Source of the DNA: Verrucomicrobiota bacterium
Lineage (GTDB): Bacteria; Verrucomicrobiota; Verrucomicrobiia; Opitutales; Opitutaceae
Length of the DNA: 64,000 nt
Assembly: GCA_023416735.1 (NCBI GenBank)
Contig: JAEZGX010000041.1
Span: 248,001-312,000, forward strand
Direction: 5' to 3'
This document shows, one piece after another, positions 26,903 to 36,193 of this stretch. Below the pieces are notes generated by a model. It worked only from the letters and a program-made list of their open reading frames with translations, ran no database searches and had not been told where the DNA came from. How positions within the stretch are numbered: position 1 is the first letter of the stretch; every line of letters begins with the position of its first letter. Position numbers and translations under genes: made by a program.

Positions 26903-28024
26903 ATGCGAATCACTCGGCTGCTCGTCTCTTCACTGGCGCTTTCGCTGTTGCTCGGCCACGCCTCCGCCCTCGAACGGCCCGATGTCACGTTTCCGGTCTT
27001 CCAATTCCCCGCGGACAAAATCCCCCGCATCGACGGCGACCCCGCCGACTGGGACCTGGTGCCCGAAAGCTACGTCATCGACCGCAGTCAGTTTCGCAAC
27101 GAAGCCAAAACACCTCCCGCCGCCGGCGACGACACCCTCCGGGTTCGCATAAAAGTCGGTTGGGTAAAATCGCTCAACCGGCTCTATTTTCTCTACGAGG
27201 CCGAGGACGATTTCTGGGACTTTGACTCGCCCGGCCTGCGCAACGACACGTTCGAAATCATCGTCGACGGCGACGCCTCAGGTGGTCCGCTCATCGACAA
27301 GGGTCACAAGGAATTTTGGACCGCTGAACGCGTCGGCATCCCCACCGCCGCCGCCGACGATCGCATCAGCGTCGACGCCGCCCACTGGGCGATCCATGGG
27401 GTTCACGCTCAAAATTATCACATCTTCACTCCTCACGTGAGCAAGGACTGGGCACTCGCCTGGGGCGCACCGACATGGACCAAGGAAATGCCCTGGGCCA
27501 ACGCCGCCCAATCCTTCGACTTCAAGCACGGCGGCTCCGGCCGCTACACGCTCGAATTCTGGATCACACCTTTCGACTACGCCGGTCCCGAGGGTCCCTC
27601 GCGCGCCGTCGAATCCGTTCTGACCGAAAACAAGATCATCGGTCTCGGCCTCATCGTCATCGACTACGACGGCACCACCCCGCGCGGTTTCTGGAATCTC
27701 TCGCCCCAACACACCGCCTACGGGCACGCCTCCGAGCTTTGCGCCTTCAAACTCATGCCGCTCGAACCCGCGCTCACTCCCCCGCTCGCCGCCCAATGGT
27801 CGTGGCACGTCGTCGACATGGACCGCCGTCTCGTTGCCTTCAAAGATCTCACCATCGGCGAAGTCACCGCTTGGAGATGGGACTTCGGCGATGGCACCAC
27901 ATCGACCGAACAGCACCCTCAGCATGCCTACGCCCAACCCGGCACCTACGTCGTGATCCTCGACGTCACCGGCCCCGCCGGCACCTCCCGCCGCGCCAAG
28001 GTGTGGGACGTGCAACTCAAATAA
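26903..28024 (+). CDS. Exported CBM9-like/DOMON-type protein with C-terminal PKD domain
   Basis: 373 residues with a signal peptide (MRITRLLVSSLALSLLLGHASA). The N-terminal 240 residues look like a CBM9-type carbohydrate-binding or heme/sugar DOMON sandwich: PRIDGDPADWDLV, RLYFLYEAEDDFWDF, NDTFEIIVDGD and RYTLEFWITPFDY. The last 80 residues are a PKD domain (WRWDFGDGTTST..HAYAQPGTYVVILDV). I see no catalytic motif, so binding of polysaccharide at or outside the cell surface is the simplest reading. It lies 4 bp after the esterase gene and 40 bp before a Gfo/Idh/MocA oxidoreductase gene. Confidence 0.8.
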   Translation: MRITRLLVSSLALSLLLGHASALERPDVTFPVFQFPADKIPRIDGDPADWDLVPESYVIDRSQFRNEAKTPPAAGDDTLRVRIKVGWVKSLNRLYFLYEAEDDFWDFDSPGLRNDTFEIIVDGDASGGPLIDKGHKEFWTAERVGIPTAAADDRISVDAAHWAIHGVHAQNYHIFTPHVSKDWALAWGAPTWTKEMPWANAAQSFDFKHGGSGRYTLEFWITPFDYAGPEGPSRAVESVLTENKIIGLGLIVIDYDGTTPRGFWNLSPQHTAYGHASELCAFKLMPLEPALTPPLAAQWSWHVVDMDRRLVAFKDLTIGEVTAWRWDFGDGTTSTEQHPQHAYAQPGTYVVILDVTGPAGTSRRAKVWDVQLK

Positions 28025-28064
28025 CCGCATCCTCTTTCGTCGTCTTTAACCTCCTCCTTTTCTC

Positions 28065-29417
<1,353 letters not shown>

Positions 29418-29430
29418 GTCGCCCCCCCTT

Positions 29431-29486
29431 CTTTCTCTTCCTCGTTCTCTTTCTCTTTCTCGTTCTCGTTCCTCTTCCTCTTTCGT
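29431..29486 (+). repeat. Pyrimidine-rich 6-bp-period repeat (TTCTCG/TTCTCT words)
   Basis: Tandem words such as CTTTCTC and TTCTCG repeat at about 6 bp. It fills part of the 204-bp gap between the oxidoreductase and PL22 genes. Similar tracts occur near 47137 and 60543. I see no inverted partner here. The rest of the gap is C-rich and holds no gene. Confidence 0.7.
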
Positions 29487-29621
29487 CCGCACCCCCCGCC
29501 TCCCCCAGCAAAGTGCACCTAAAACGGGACCCTTTGCTTTCCCTCCCGGACTGTCCGAGTGCTTCTCCCCGCATCGCGCCATTCCCCAAACCGTCTCCCT
29601 TCCGCATTCCCCTTTTCCCCC

Positions 29622-30971
29622 ATGCGATCACCTCTCACCTTCTTCCTCGCCTTCGCCCTCACCGCCTCCGCCGTCCTCGCCTCCAACGTCGGCCGCGTCT
29701 TCCCTTCCGAAAAACGCACTTACACCGACGCCGTCACCGGCCTCACCGTTAACGTCCTCACCACCGACGACGCCAACGACGCCAAGCCTTATCAAACCCA
29801 CACGACGTGGACCGCCGACGGCGAATGGATCATCTTCCGCTCCAACCGCGGCGACAACGGCTCGCAAGCCTTCCTCGTTCACGAGCGCGACGGCACCATC
29901 GTTCAGCTCACCGATGGCCCCGGCACCAACACCGGCAGCCTCAATCTCTCGCGGAAATCGATGAAGCTCTACTTCAGCCGCACCCTCGCGTCCGCCTCGT
30001 CGTCCGACTCATCCACGCTCCCGCCCCGCCAACTTATCGAGCTCGATCTCGCAAAACTTCTGCCCGACGCCCTCGCCCGCAGCGTCGCCGACCCGTCCAC
30101 CTACGAACGCGTCGTCTGCACCTTCCCTTCCGATCTCCGCGACTCTGGCGGCATGGCCCTCGATGCCGACGAATCCTGCATCTACTGGGGCGTCGCCTTC
30201 GGCCCGCCGCCGCCGCGCCCCGCGCCCACCCACGCCAACCGCACCGCCGACGGCCGCTCGCAGGTCGACGCCAACAACACCAACCCCGCCGAGCAACGCG
30301 CCGCCGCCCGCGCCCGTTTCGCCGCCGCGGGCAAGGGCCCCGGCGGTATCCGAAAAATCGATATCGCTACCGGCCGGATCACCACCGTCATCGACGTCGA
30401 TCTTCGCATGGGCCACGTCCAGGCCAATCCGTGGGTCCCCGGCGAAATCGTTTACTGCCACGAGACCACCGGCGACGCTCCGCAACGCATGTGGACCGTC
30501 CGCGGCGACGGCACCGGCAACCGCCCGCTCTATGTCGAGACCGACGACGAATGGGTCACCCATGAAACGTTCTCCGGCCCCGACGAGATCATGTTCAACA
30601 TCATGGGACACCTGCCTTATCTCCGCGAACGCCCCACCGGTGTCGCCGTCATCAATCTCCGCACCAACACCATGAAGCTCCTCGGCCAGATGGAAGAGGA
30701 AATGCCCAACGGCACCCAGGGCGGCTTCTGGCACTGCAACGGCTCTCCCGACAACCGCTGGGCCGTCGCCGACAACTTCTCCGGCACCATTACCCTCATC
30801 GATCGTCGCGACGGCCGCCAGCGCGTCCTCACCACCGATCACAAGATGAAGCCCGATCACACGCACCCGATCTTCAGCCCCGACAGCAAACGCGTCCTCA
30901 TTCAGTCCGGCCACCTCACCGACGGCCAGAGCCTCGATCTCATGACCGTCGAAATCCCCTCCGATTGGTAA
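29622..30971 (+). CDS. Oligogalacturonate lyase-like protein (PL22)
   Basis: 449 residues with a signal peptide (MRSPLTFFLAFALTASAVLAS) from the ATG at 29622; an ATG 63 bp upstream would spoil it. It is a predicted seven-bladed propeller: YQTHTTWTADGEWIIFRSNR, MGHVQANPWVPGEIVYCHE, THETFSGPDEIMFNIMG and HKMKPDHTHPIFSPDSKRV. The histidines in these blades fit the metal-binding site of oligogalacturonate lyase, which cleaves short oligogalacturonides by beta-elimination to unsaturated uronates. Characterised bacterial Ogl enzymes are cytoplasmic; a signal peptide implies this one works in the periplasm. Residues 205-235 carry an unusual proline- and alanine-rich loop. A downstream GH88 enzyme would accept the unsaturated product. 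Confidence 0.85.
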   Translation: MRSPLTFFLAFALTASAVLASNVGRVFPSEKRTYTDAVTGLTVNVLTTDDANDAKPYQTHTTWTADGEWIIFRSNRGDNGSQAFLVHERDGTIVQLTDGPGTNTGSLNLSRKSMKLYFSRTLASASSSDSSTLPPRQLIELDLAKLLPDALARSVADPSTYERVVCTFPSDLRDSGGMALDADESCIYWGVAFGPPPPRPAPTHANRTADGRSQVDANNTNPAEQRAAARARFAAAGKGPGGIRKIDIATGRITTVIDVDLRMGHVQANPWVPGEIVYCHETTGDAPQRMWTVRGDGTGNRPLYVETDDEWVTHETFSGPDEIMFNIMGHLPYLRERPTGVAVINLRTNTMKLLGQMEEEMPNGTQGGFWHCNGSPDNRWAVADNFSGTITLIDRRDGRQRVLTTDHKMKPDHTHPIFSPDSKRVLIQSGHLTDGQSLDLMTVEIPSDW

Positions 30972-30996
30972 GTGTGAAAGGGCTTTACGCCCCGCC

Positions 30997-31797
30997 TCAC
31001 CACCACCGCTTCCGTTGCGCCGCTGCCAGCACCTCCTCCAGCGGCGCCAACCCCGGAATCCACCACCGCTCCCATTCGAGGCTCACCACGCCGCTAAACT
31101 CTTTCGCCAGCGTCGCGCGCAACGCCTCCATCGGAAACTCCCCTTCACCCGGCATCACGTAGGTGAACGGCAGATTCCCGCTCGGCACGCTCACGCTGTC
31201 CTTCACGTGCGCATGCACCACCCGCGGAGCGATCGCCCGCCACGTAACCAGCGGATCTTCTCCGCCTTTTTTCCAGGTGTGATGCGTGTCCCACAAGAAC
31301 CACGCCGCTCCCTCCGGCATCGCCGCCACGAACCGCCTCAGCGTCTCCGCCGTGAACAGCGTGTCATGCGTCTCAATCATTAACTCCACCGCTGCCCCTC
31401 GCATCTGTCGCTCGTCCCGCCACCACCGCAACGACTCCGCTCCCGCCGCCAGCGCGCCATCGTCCAATCCGCGGCCGCCGTCGAATACCCGCAGCCACTT
31501 CACGCCCAACGCCTCCGCCCAGGGCACGAACTCCAGCAACTTCGGGCGTTCCGACACCGGCGAATCCATCAGCCGAAACGACGTGTCCAGCGCCACCACC
31601 CGCACGCCTAGCCGCTTCACCTCCGCCGCCAGTTTCTCCGGCGTTCCGTAGTTGCCCGCCAAATACGCGGGTAAATCGATCGTCCCGCCCAAGGTCCGCA
31701 GCTCCAGCGCTCCGATGCCATGTCTCCGCGCCAGCTCCGCTACGTCGCCCAACGACAAGTCGCCGCAGCCCAGCGTGGAAAATGCGCGAGTATACAT
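30997..31797 (-). CDS. Sugar phosphate isomerase/epimerase-like TIM barrel (AP_endonuc_2 family)
   Basis: 266 residues of the xylose-isomerase-like TIM-barrel fold: IGALELRTLGGTIDLPAYLA, LGVRVVALDTSF, VKWLRVFDGGRG, VELMIETHDT, WFLWDTHHTWKKG, VVHAHVKDS and VSLEWERWW. The Glu, Asp, His and Glu residues at strand ends are the usual metal ligands. Members isomerise or epimerise free or phosphorylated sugars. There is no signal peptide. A good Shine-Dalgarno (AAGGAG, 9 bp before the ATG) supports the start. It converges on the PL22 gene with 26 bp between stops and is divergent from the XRE-cupin regulator, so it may be under that regulator. Confidence 0.85.
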   Translation of the reverse strand: MYTRAFSTLGCGDLSLGDVAELARRHGIGALELRTLGGTIDLPAYLAGNYGTPEKLAAEVKRLGVRVVALDTSFRLMDSPVSERPKLLEFVPWAEALGVKWLRVFDGGRGLDDGALAAGAESLRWWRDERQMRGAAVELMIETHDTLFTAETLRRFVAAMPEGAAWFLWDTHHTWKKGGEDPLVTWRAIAPRVVHAHVKDSVSVPSGNLPFTYVMPGEGEFPMEALRATLAKEFSGVVSLEWERWWIPGLAPLEEVLAAAQRKRWW

Positions 31798-31896
31798 GGT
31801 GAATCGCTCCTTGGCTCCAATCTCGCCAGCGGCCTTCCCTAGGCAAGCTGTTTCCTTGACACTAAAACAACCCTACTTTTTGTGCTTTCCAGAAAC

Positions 31897-32445
31897 ATGC
31901 CTCCGCGCGCTGCCCCACCGCCTCCGAAGTTCGATTTCAGCGTCATCCGGCAGCTGCGCGAACAGCACGAGATGACGCTCGCCGATCTTTCCGAAGCTTC
32001 GAAGGTCTCCGTCGCCGTCATCTCCAAGCTCGAGCGCAATCAAACCACCGCCGAGCTCGACACGCTCTTCCGCCTCGCCCGCGCTTTCGGCCTCAGCGCC
32101 ACCGACCTCCTCGCGATGACCGAGTCCGCTCTCGCGCATCAAGTCGACGAAACCTCCTACCGCTCCGGCAAGTTCACCTTCCGCCAAATCCGCTTCGCCA
32201 ATGTGGTCGGCCTCCTCGGCGAAGCCCCCGCTGGCGCGACCATCAAACGCCCCGAGATCCACCACGACGACACCGAGGTCTGCTGGATCACCTCCGGCCG
32301 CCTCCGCCTCACGCTTCCGCACGAGGTCTTCGAACTGGAAGAAGGCACCAGCATCCAATTCGACGCCATCCTCGAGCATTCCTACGAGGCCCTCACCGAC
32401 GTCCGCCTCATCATCCTCCACCTCCGCAAAGACAAACGCTACTGA
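31897..32445 (+). CDS. XRE-family transcriptional regulator with C-terminal cupin domain
   Basis: 182 residues from ATG at 31897 (a GTG five codons upstream is possible). Residues 14-70 are a helix-turn-helix of the XRE type (IRQLREQHEMTLADLSEASKV, VISKLERNQTTAELDTL). Residues 95-180 form a cupin barrel (VCWITSGRLRLTLPHEVFEL, EEGTSIQFDAILEHSYEAL). Such proteins sense a small ligand through the cupin and bind operator DNA. It is divergent from the TIM-barrel gene and 86 bp before GH88, a good position for local control of the uronate genes. A TTGACA hexamer at 31856 lies just upstream but has no convincing -10 partner. Confidence 0.9.
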   Translation: MPPRAAPPPPKFDFSVIRQLREQHEMTLADLSEASKVSVAVISKLERNQTTAELDTLFRLARAFGLSATDLLAMTESALAHQVDETSYRSGKFTFRQIRFANVVGLLGEAPAGATIKRPEIHHDDTEVCWITSGRLRLTLPHEVFELEEGTSIQFDAILEHSYEALTDVRLIILHLRKDKRY

Positions 32446-32531
32446 GCAGTCCGCAATCAACTTTCAGCTCCCCATCTTTTCACCCCCTATCAACCGCTGA
32501 CTGCTGACAGCTCAACCGCCCCCTTCTTCCC

Positions 32532-33914
32532 ATGCGTATCGACGATTCCCTTACACCCTCCGCCCTCGCTCCCGCCCTCGAGCGCTTCTGGAAACTCTCC
32601 GGCGACAAAATCGACCGCCTCGTCCGTGACTACGATCCCGCCAAGGGCTCTCCGGTCTTTACCGTCGACGGCCGCTACACCGCCCGCGGCTGGACCGAGT
32701 GGACCGAGGGTTTCCACTACGGCTCCGCCTTTCTCCAATTCGACGCCACCAACGAGCGCCGCTTCGCTGGCATCGCCGAGCAATACACCGTCGGCCGCAT
32801 GGCGTCGCACGTCAGCCACATCGGCGTCCACGATCACGGCTTCAACAATCTCTCCACCTACGGCAACTGGCTCCGCCTTCTCCGCGAAGGCCGTCTCACC
32901 ACCGACGCCGCCCGCATCGACTTCTGCGAGCTCGCGCTGAAAATCTCCGGCGCCGTCCAAGCTGCCCGCTGGTCCCCCATCCACAGCGGCGGTGGTTACA
33001 TCTACTCCTTCAACGGCCCGCATAGTCTTTTCGTGGATACGATCCGCTCCGTGCGCATCGTCGTCCTCGCCCACGCCCTCGGCCACCGCCTCATGGGCGA
33101 GAACGATTCCGCCATCAATCTCCTCGAGCGCGGATTCCAGCACGCCGAAGCCACGGCGAAATACTCCATCTACTACGGCAAGGGGCGCGACCTCTACGAC
33201 GAACGCGGCCGCACCGCTCACGAAAGCGTCTTCAACGTCAACGACGGCCGCTTCCGCTGCCCCAACTCCCAACAAGGCTACTCCGGCTTCACCACGTGGA
33301 CCCGCGGCCTCGCCTGGGCCATGCTCGGTTTCGCTGAAGAACTCGAGTTCCTCGCCGCACTTTCCGATTCCGAACTGGAACCGCTCGGCGGCCGCGCCAA
33401 ATGGCACGCGCTTCTCCTCGAAGCCGCCACGGCCACCTGCGACTGGTTCATCCAACACACCGCCAGCGACGGCATTCCTTACTGGGACGGCGGCGCTCCC
33501 GGCCTCGTTCACCTCGGCGACTACCGCAACCGCCCCGCCGAACCGTTCAACGATCACGAGCCCGTCGACAGCTCCGCCGCCGCCATCGGCGCACAGGGCC
33601 TGCTCCGTCTCGGCCGCATCCTAAATCCTGATACACCCGCCGGTCGCCGCTACTTCCAGGCGGGACTCACCACGCTCCGCACGCTGCTCGCCGAGCCGTA
33701 TCTTTCCACCGCCCCCGACCACCAGGGCCTGCTCCTCCACTCGGTCTATCACCGCCCCAACAACTGGGACCACATCCCCGCCGGCCGAAAAGTCCCCTGC
33801 GGCGAATCTTCGATGTGGGGCGACTATCACATCCGCGAGGCCGCCCTCTACCTCCAGCGTCTCATCAAAAACCAACCCTACCTCACTTTCTTCGCCTGCT
33901 TGCCCCAGCAATAA
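32532..33914 (+). CDS. GH88 unsaturated uronyl hydrolase
   Basis: 460 residues with an alpha6/alpha6-barrel pattern. Recognisable parts are GWTEWTEGFHYGSAFLQFDAT, GVHDHGFNN (Asp101), GPHSLFVDTIRS (Asp169), TWTRGLAWAMLGFAEELE, DGIPYWDGGAP and DHEPVDSSAAAIGAQGLLRL. The two aspartates match the pair used by GH88 enzymes, which hydrate the double bond of unsaturated glucuronyl or galacturonyl residues left by lyases. I place it in GH88 rather than GH105 from the PYWD and DSSA blocks, with some uncertainty. No signal peptide, so cytoplasmic. The start is MRIDDSLT after a CT-rich leader. It follows the regulator by 86 bp and heads the second plus-strand string. Confidence 0.87.
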   Translation: MRIDDSLTPSALAPALERFWKLSGDKIDRLVRDYDPAKGSPVFTVDGRYTARGWTEWTEGFHYGSAFLQFDATNERRFAGIAEQYTVGRMASHVSHIGVHDHGFNNLSTYGNWLRLLREGRLTTDAARIDFCELALKISGAVQAARWSPIHSGGGYIYSFNGPHSLFVDTIRSVRIVVLAHALGHRLMGENDSAINLLERGFQHAEATAKYSIYYGKGRDLYDERGRTAHESVFNVNDGRFRCPNSQQGYSGFTTWTRGLAWAMLGFAEELEFLAALSDSELEPLGGRAKWHALLLEAATATCDWFIQHTASDGIPYWDGGAPGLVHLGDYRNRPAEPFNDHEPVDSSAAAIGAQGLLRLGRILNPDTPAGRRYFQAGLTTLRTLLAEPYLSTAPDHQGLLLHSVYHRPNNWDHIPAGRKVPCGESSMWGDYHIREAALYLQRLIKNQPYLTFFACLPQQ

Positions 33915-33926
33915 CAGGTTTTTCGC

Positions 33927-34021
33927 CACACAGAGATCACCGAGGAAACACAGAGGACCTGGAGCCAAACGACTCGGACCTCCCCGTGGCCTCTGTGCCT
34001 CCCCCCGTGATCTCTGTGTTC
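33927..34021. repeat. Mirrored 8-bp-period intergenic element (GH88/TIM-barrel junction)
   Basis: Left arm 33927-33956 and right arm 33990-34021 are imperfect reverse complements (right arm CCTCTGTGCCTCC..GTGATCTCTGTGTTC). Words containing CTGTG/CCGTG repeat at about 8 bp. It fills the junction and ends 20 bp before the next ATG. The same family recurs at 36113-36181. Confidence 0.85.
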
Positions 34022-34041
34022 CCAAACGAATATCTCTCCGC

Positions 34042-34863
34042 ATGAGCGCCCCGCTTTCTCAGCTCTGTATCCACACGATCACCACCAAACCGTGGCCGAT
34101 CGAAACCGCCGCCGCCAAATACGCCGCCGCCGGCGTCAAAGGCATCACCGTCTGGCGCGACGCCCTCGCTGACCGCGATCCGGCTAAAGTCGCGTCGCTC
34201 CTCCGCGATCACGACCTCTCCGTCGTCTCACTCTGCCGCGGCGGCTTCTTCCCCGCCACCACCGCAGAGGGCCGCATCAAAGCCCTCGACGACAACCGTC
34301 GCGCCATCGCCGAAGCCCAAGCCCTCGGCGCACCTCAAGTCGTTCTCGTCTGCGGCGCTGTCCCCGGAATTCCACTACACGAAGCGCGTAAGCAAATCCG
34401 CGACGGCATCGCCGCGCTCCTTCCCGACTGCGAAGCCGCCGGCGTCAAACTCGCCATCGAGCCGCTCCACCCGATGTATGCCGGCGACCGCTCCGCCGTT
34501 AACACCCTCGCCCAAGCCAACGATATGGCCGAGGAGCTCGACACGCCTTGGGTCGGCGTCGCCGTCGACGTCTACCACCTCTGGTGGGATCCGAACCTCG
34601 AAGCCGAAATCGCCCGCTGCGGCCGGCTCCAAAAACTCTTCGCCTACCACGTCTGCGATTGGCGCACGCCCACCACCGATCTCCTCCTCGATCGCGGCCT
34701 CATGGGCGAGGGCTGCATTCCTCTCCGCCAGATCCGCACCTGGGTCGAAGCCGCCGGCTTCAAGGGTTTCAACGAAGTCGAAATCTTCTCCAACCGCCAC
34801 TGGGCCCGCGACCAGGACGACTTCCTCCGCGACATCGTCACCGCCTACCAAGCCCACGTTTAA
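34042..34863 (+). CDS. Sugar phosphate isomerase/epimerase-like TIM barrel
   Basis: 273 residues of the xylose-isomerase-like TIM barrel. Seen are KYAAAGVKGITVWRDALAD, LRDHDLSVVSLCRGGFF, AQALGAPQVVLVCGAVPG, GVKLAIEPLHPMYAGDRSAV (metal-binding Glu and His), VGVAVDVYHLWWDPNLEAEI and AYHVCDWRTPT. Close relatives in verrucomicrobial sugar loci isomerise or epimerise keto sugars; the exact substrate is not evident. It lies between the GH88 and a Gfo/Idh/MocA gene, all co-directional, which fits conversion of the uronate or deoxysugar product. The ATG follows an 8-bp-period repeat rather than a Shine-Dalgarno. Confidence 0.87.
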   Translation: MSAPLSQLCIHTITTKPWPIETAAAKYAAAGVKGITVWRDALADRDPAKVASLLRDHDLSVVSLCRGGFFPATTAEGRIKALDDNRRAIAEAQALGAPQVVLVCGAVPGIPLHEARKQIRDGIAALLPDCEAAGVKLAIEPLHPMYAGDRSAVNTLAQANDMAEELDTPWVGVAVDVYHLWWDPNLEAEIARCGRLQKLFAYHVCDWRTPTTDLLLDRGLMGEGCIPLRQIRTWVEAAGFKGFNEVEIFSNRHWARDQDDFLRDIVTAYQAHV

Positions 34864-34887
34864 AACCCATCGTTCTCTTTCTCCCCG

Positions 34888-34918
34888 TTTTTGCGGCTCC
34901 TGCGCCTCTTTGCGGCCA
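34888..34918. repeat. 9-bp-period element, right arm only (TGCGCC words)
   Basis: TTTTTGCGGCTCCTGCGCCTCTTTGCGGCC-type sequence in the 91-bp gap between the TIM-barrel and Gfo/Idh/MocA genes. It matches the right arms of the full elements at 44393 and 55525. I see no left arm here, so this looks like a solo half. A short pyrimidine tract precedes it. Confidence 0.7.
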
Positions 34919-34954
34919 TCTTCTCTCAACGCTCATCCCTCAACTCTCAACTAA

Positions 34955-36103
34955 ATGAAAGTTCACAAACTCGGCATCATCATGAACGGCGTCACGGGAC
35001 GCATGGGCACCAACCAGCACCTCATCCGCTCGATCAAAGCGATCATCGATCAAGGCGGCGTGAAGCTCTCCGATCACGAAACGATCATGCCCGATCCCAT
35101 CCTTGTCGGCCGCAACGAGGACAAACTCCGCGCCCTTGCCGCGCGCACCGGCGTCTCCCGCGTCACCACCAACCTCGACGCCGCCCTCGCCGATCCCGCC
35201 AACCAGATCTATTTCGACGCCACCCTCACCGGTCAGCGTCCCATCGGCGTCCGCAAAGCCATCGCCGCCAAGAAACACATCTACTGCGAAAAACCCACTG
35301 CCACCTCGTCCGCCGAAGCCCTCGCTCTCGCCAACGAGGTCGAAGCCGCCGGCCTCAAGAACGGCGTCGTCCAGGACAAGCTCTGGCTCCCCGGCCTCCT
35401 CAAGCTTCGCTACCTCATCGATACCGGTTTCTTCGGCCAAATCCTCTCCGTCCGCGGCGAGTTCGGCTACTGGGTCTTCACCGGCGAACACGAAAAACTC
35501 CAGCGCCCGTCGTGGAACTACCGCAAGGAAGACGACGGCGGCATCATCGTCGATATGCTCTGCCACTGGCAGTATGTGATTCAAAATCTCTTCGGTGACG
35601 TAAAGTCCCTCACCTGCCTCGGCGCCACGCACATCCCGCAGCGCTGGGACGAAGCCGGCAAACCCTACAAGTGCACCGCCGACGACGCCGCCTACGCTAC
35701 CTTCGAGCTCAAGAACGGCGTCATCTGCCACTTCAACTCTTCCTGGACCGTCCGCGTCCGCCGCGACGATCTTCTCACGCTCCAGGTCGACGGCACCCAC
35801 GGCACCGCCATCGCCGGCCTCCGCGACTGCACCGCCCAGCATCTCTCCGCCACACCGCGTTGTATTTGGAATCCGGATATCGACAGCCCGATCAAGTATT
35901 TCGACGGCTGGACGCGCGTCCCCGACCAAGGCTCCTACGACAACGCCTTCAAGGTCCAGTGGGAACTCTTCCTCAAGCACGTCGTCACCGACAGCCCCTT
36001 CCCTTGGTCCCTCCGCGAAGGCGCGAAAGGCGTCCAACTCGCCGAACTCGGCCTCGCCAGCTGGGCCAAGCGCGCGTGGGTGGATGTTCCGCCTCTCAAA
36101 TAA
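34955..36103 (+). CDS. Gfo/Idh/MocA family oxidoreductase
   Basis: 382 residues. The start has KLGIIMNGVTGRMGTNQHLIR, an unusual long first loop (GVTGRMG) seen in a group of oxidoreductases of this family found in saccharide loci. Later come QIYFDATLTGQRPIGVRKAI, HIYCEKPTATSSAEAL (EKP motif), NGVVQDKLWLPGLLKLRYL and GGIIVDMLCHWQYVIQNLFG, with Asp and His at the expected active-site turn. It should act on a sugar or sugar acid with NAD(P). It is the third member of the family in this region. The preceding gap holds a half repeat, and the following one a mirrored 8-bp element. Confidence 0.88.
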   Translation: MKVHKLGIIMNGVTGRMGTNQHLIRSIKAIIDQGGVKLSDHETIMPDPILVGRNEDKLRALAARTGVSRVTTNLDAALADPANQIYFDATLTGQRPIGVRKAIAAKKHIYCEKPTATSSAEALALANEVEAAGLKNGVVQDKLWLPGLLKLRYLIDTGFFGQILSVRGEFGYWVFTGEHEKLQRPSWNYRKEDDGGIIVDMLCHWQYVIQNLFGDVKSLTCLGATHIPQRWDEAGKPYKCTADDAAYATFELKNGVICHFNSSWTVRVRRDDLLTLQVDGTHGTAIAGLRDCTAQHLSATPRCIWNPDIDSPIKYFDGWTRVPDQGSYDNAFKVQWELFLKHVVTDSPFPWSLREGAKGVQLAELGLASWAKRAWVDVPPLK

Positions 36104-36112
36104 AACTCATCT

Positions 36113-36181
36113 GAACCACAGAGACACGAAGACACGGAGCCCAATCCGGATCCTCTCTGTGCCTCCGTGCCTCTGTGGTTC
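36113..36181. repeat. Mirrored 8-bp-period intergenic element (Gfo/SDR junction)
   Basis: Left arm 36113-36139 (GAACCACAGAGACACGAAG..) pairs with right arm 36153-36181 (..CTCCGTGCCTCTGTGGTTC). Word spacing is 8 bp. It begins 10 bp after one stop and ends 12 bp before the next ATG, so it is nearly the whole junction. Same family as 33927-34021. Confidence 0.88.
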
Positions 36182-36193
36182 CCTTCTTTTCCG

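Noticed and set aside
31856..31884. Sigma-70-type promoter for the XRE-cupin gene
   Set aside because: The TTGACA hexamer is exact, but the only TA-rich hexamers downstream are at wrong spacing, so I did not list it as a feature.
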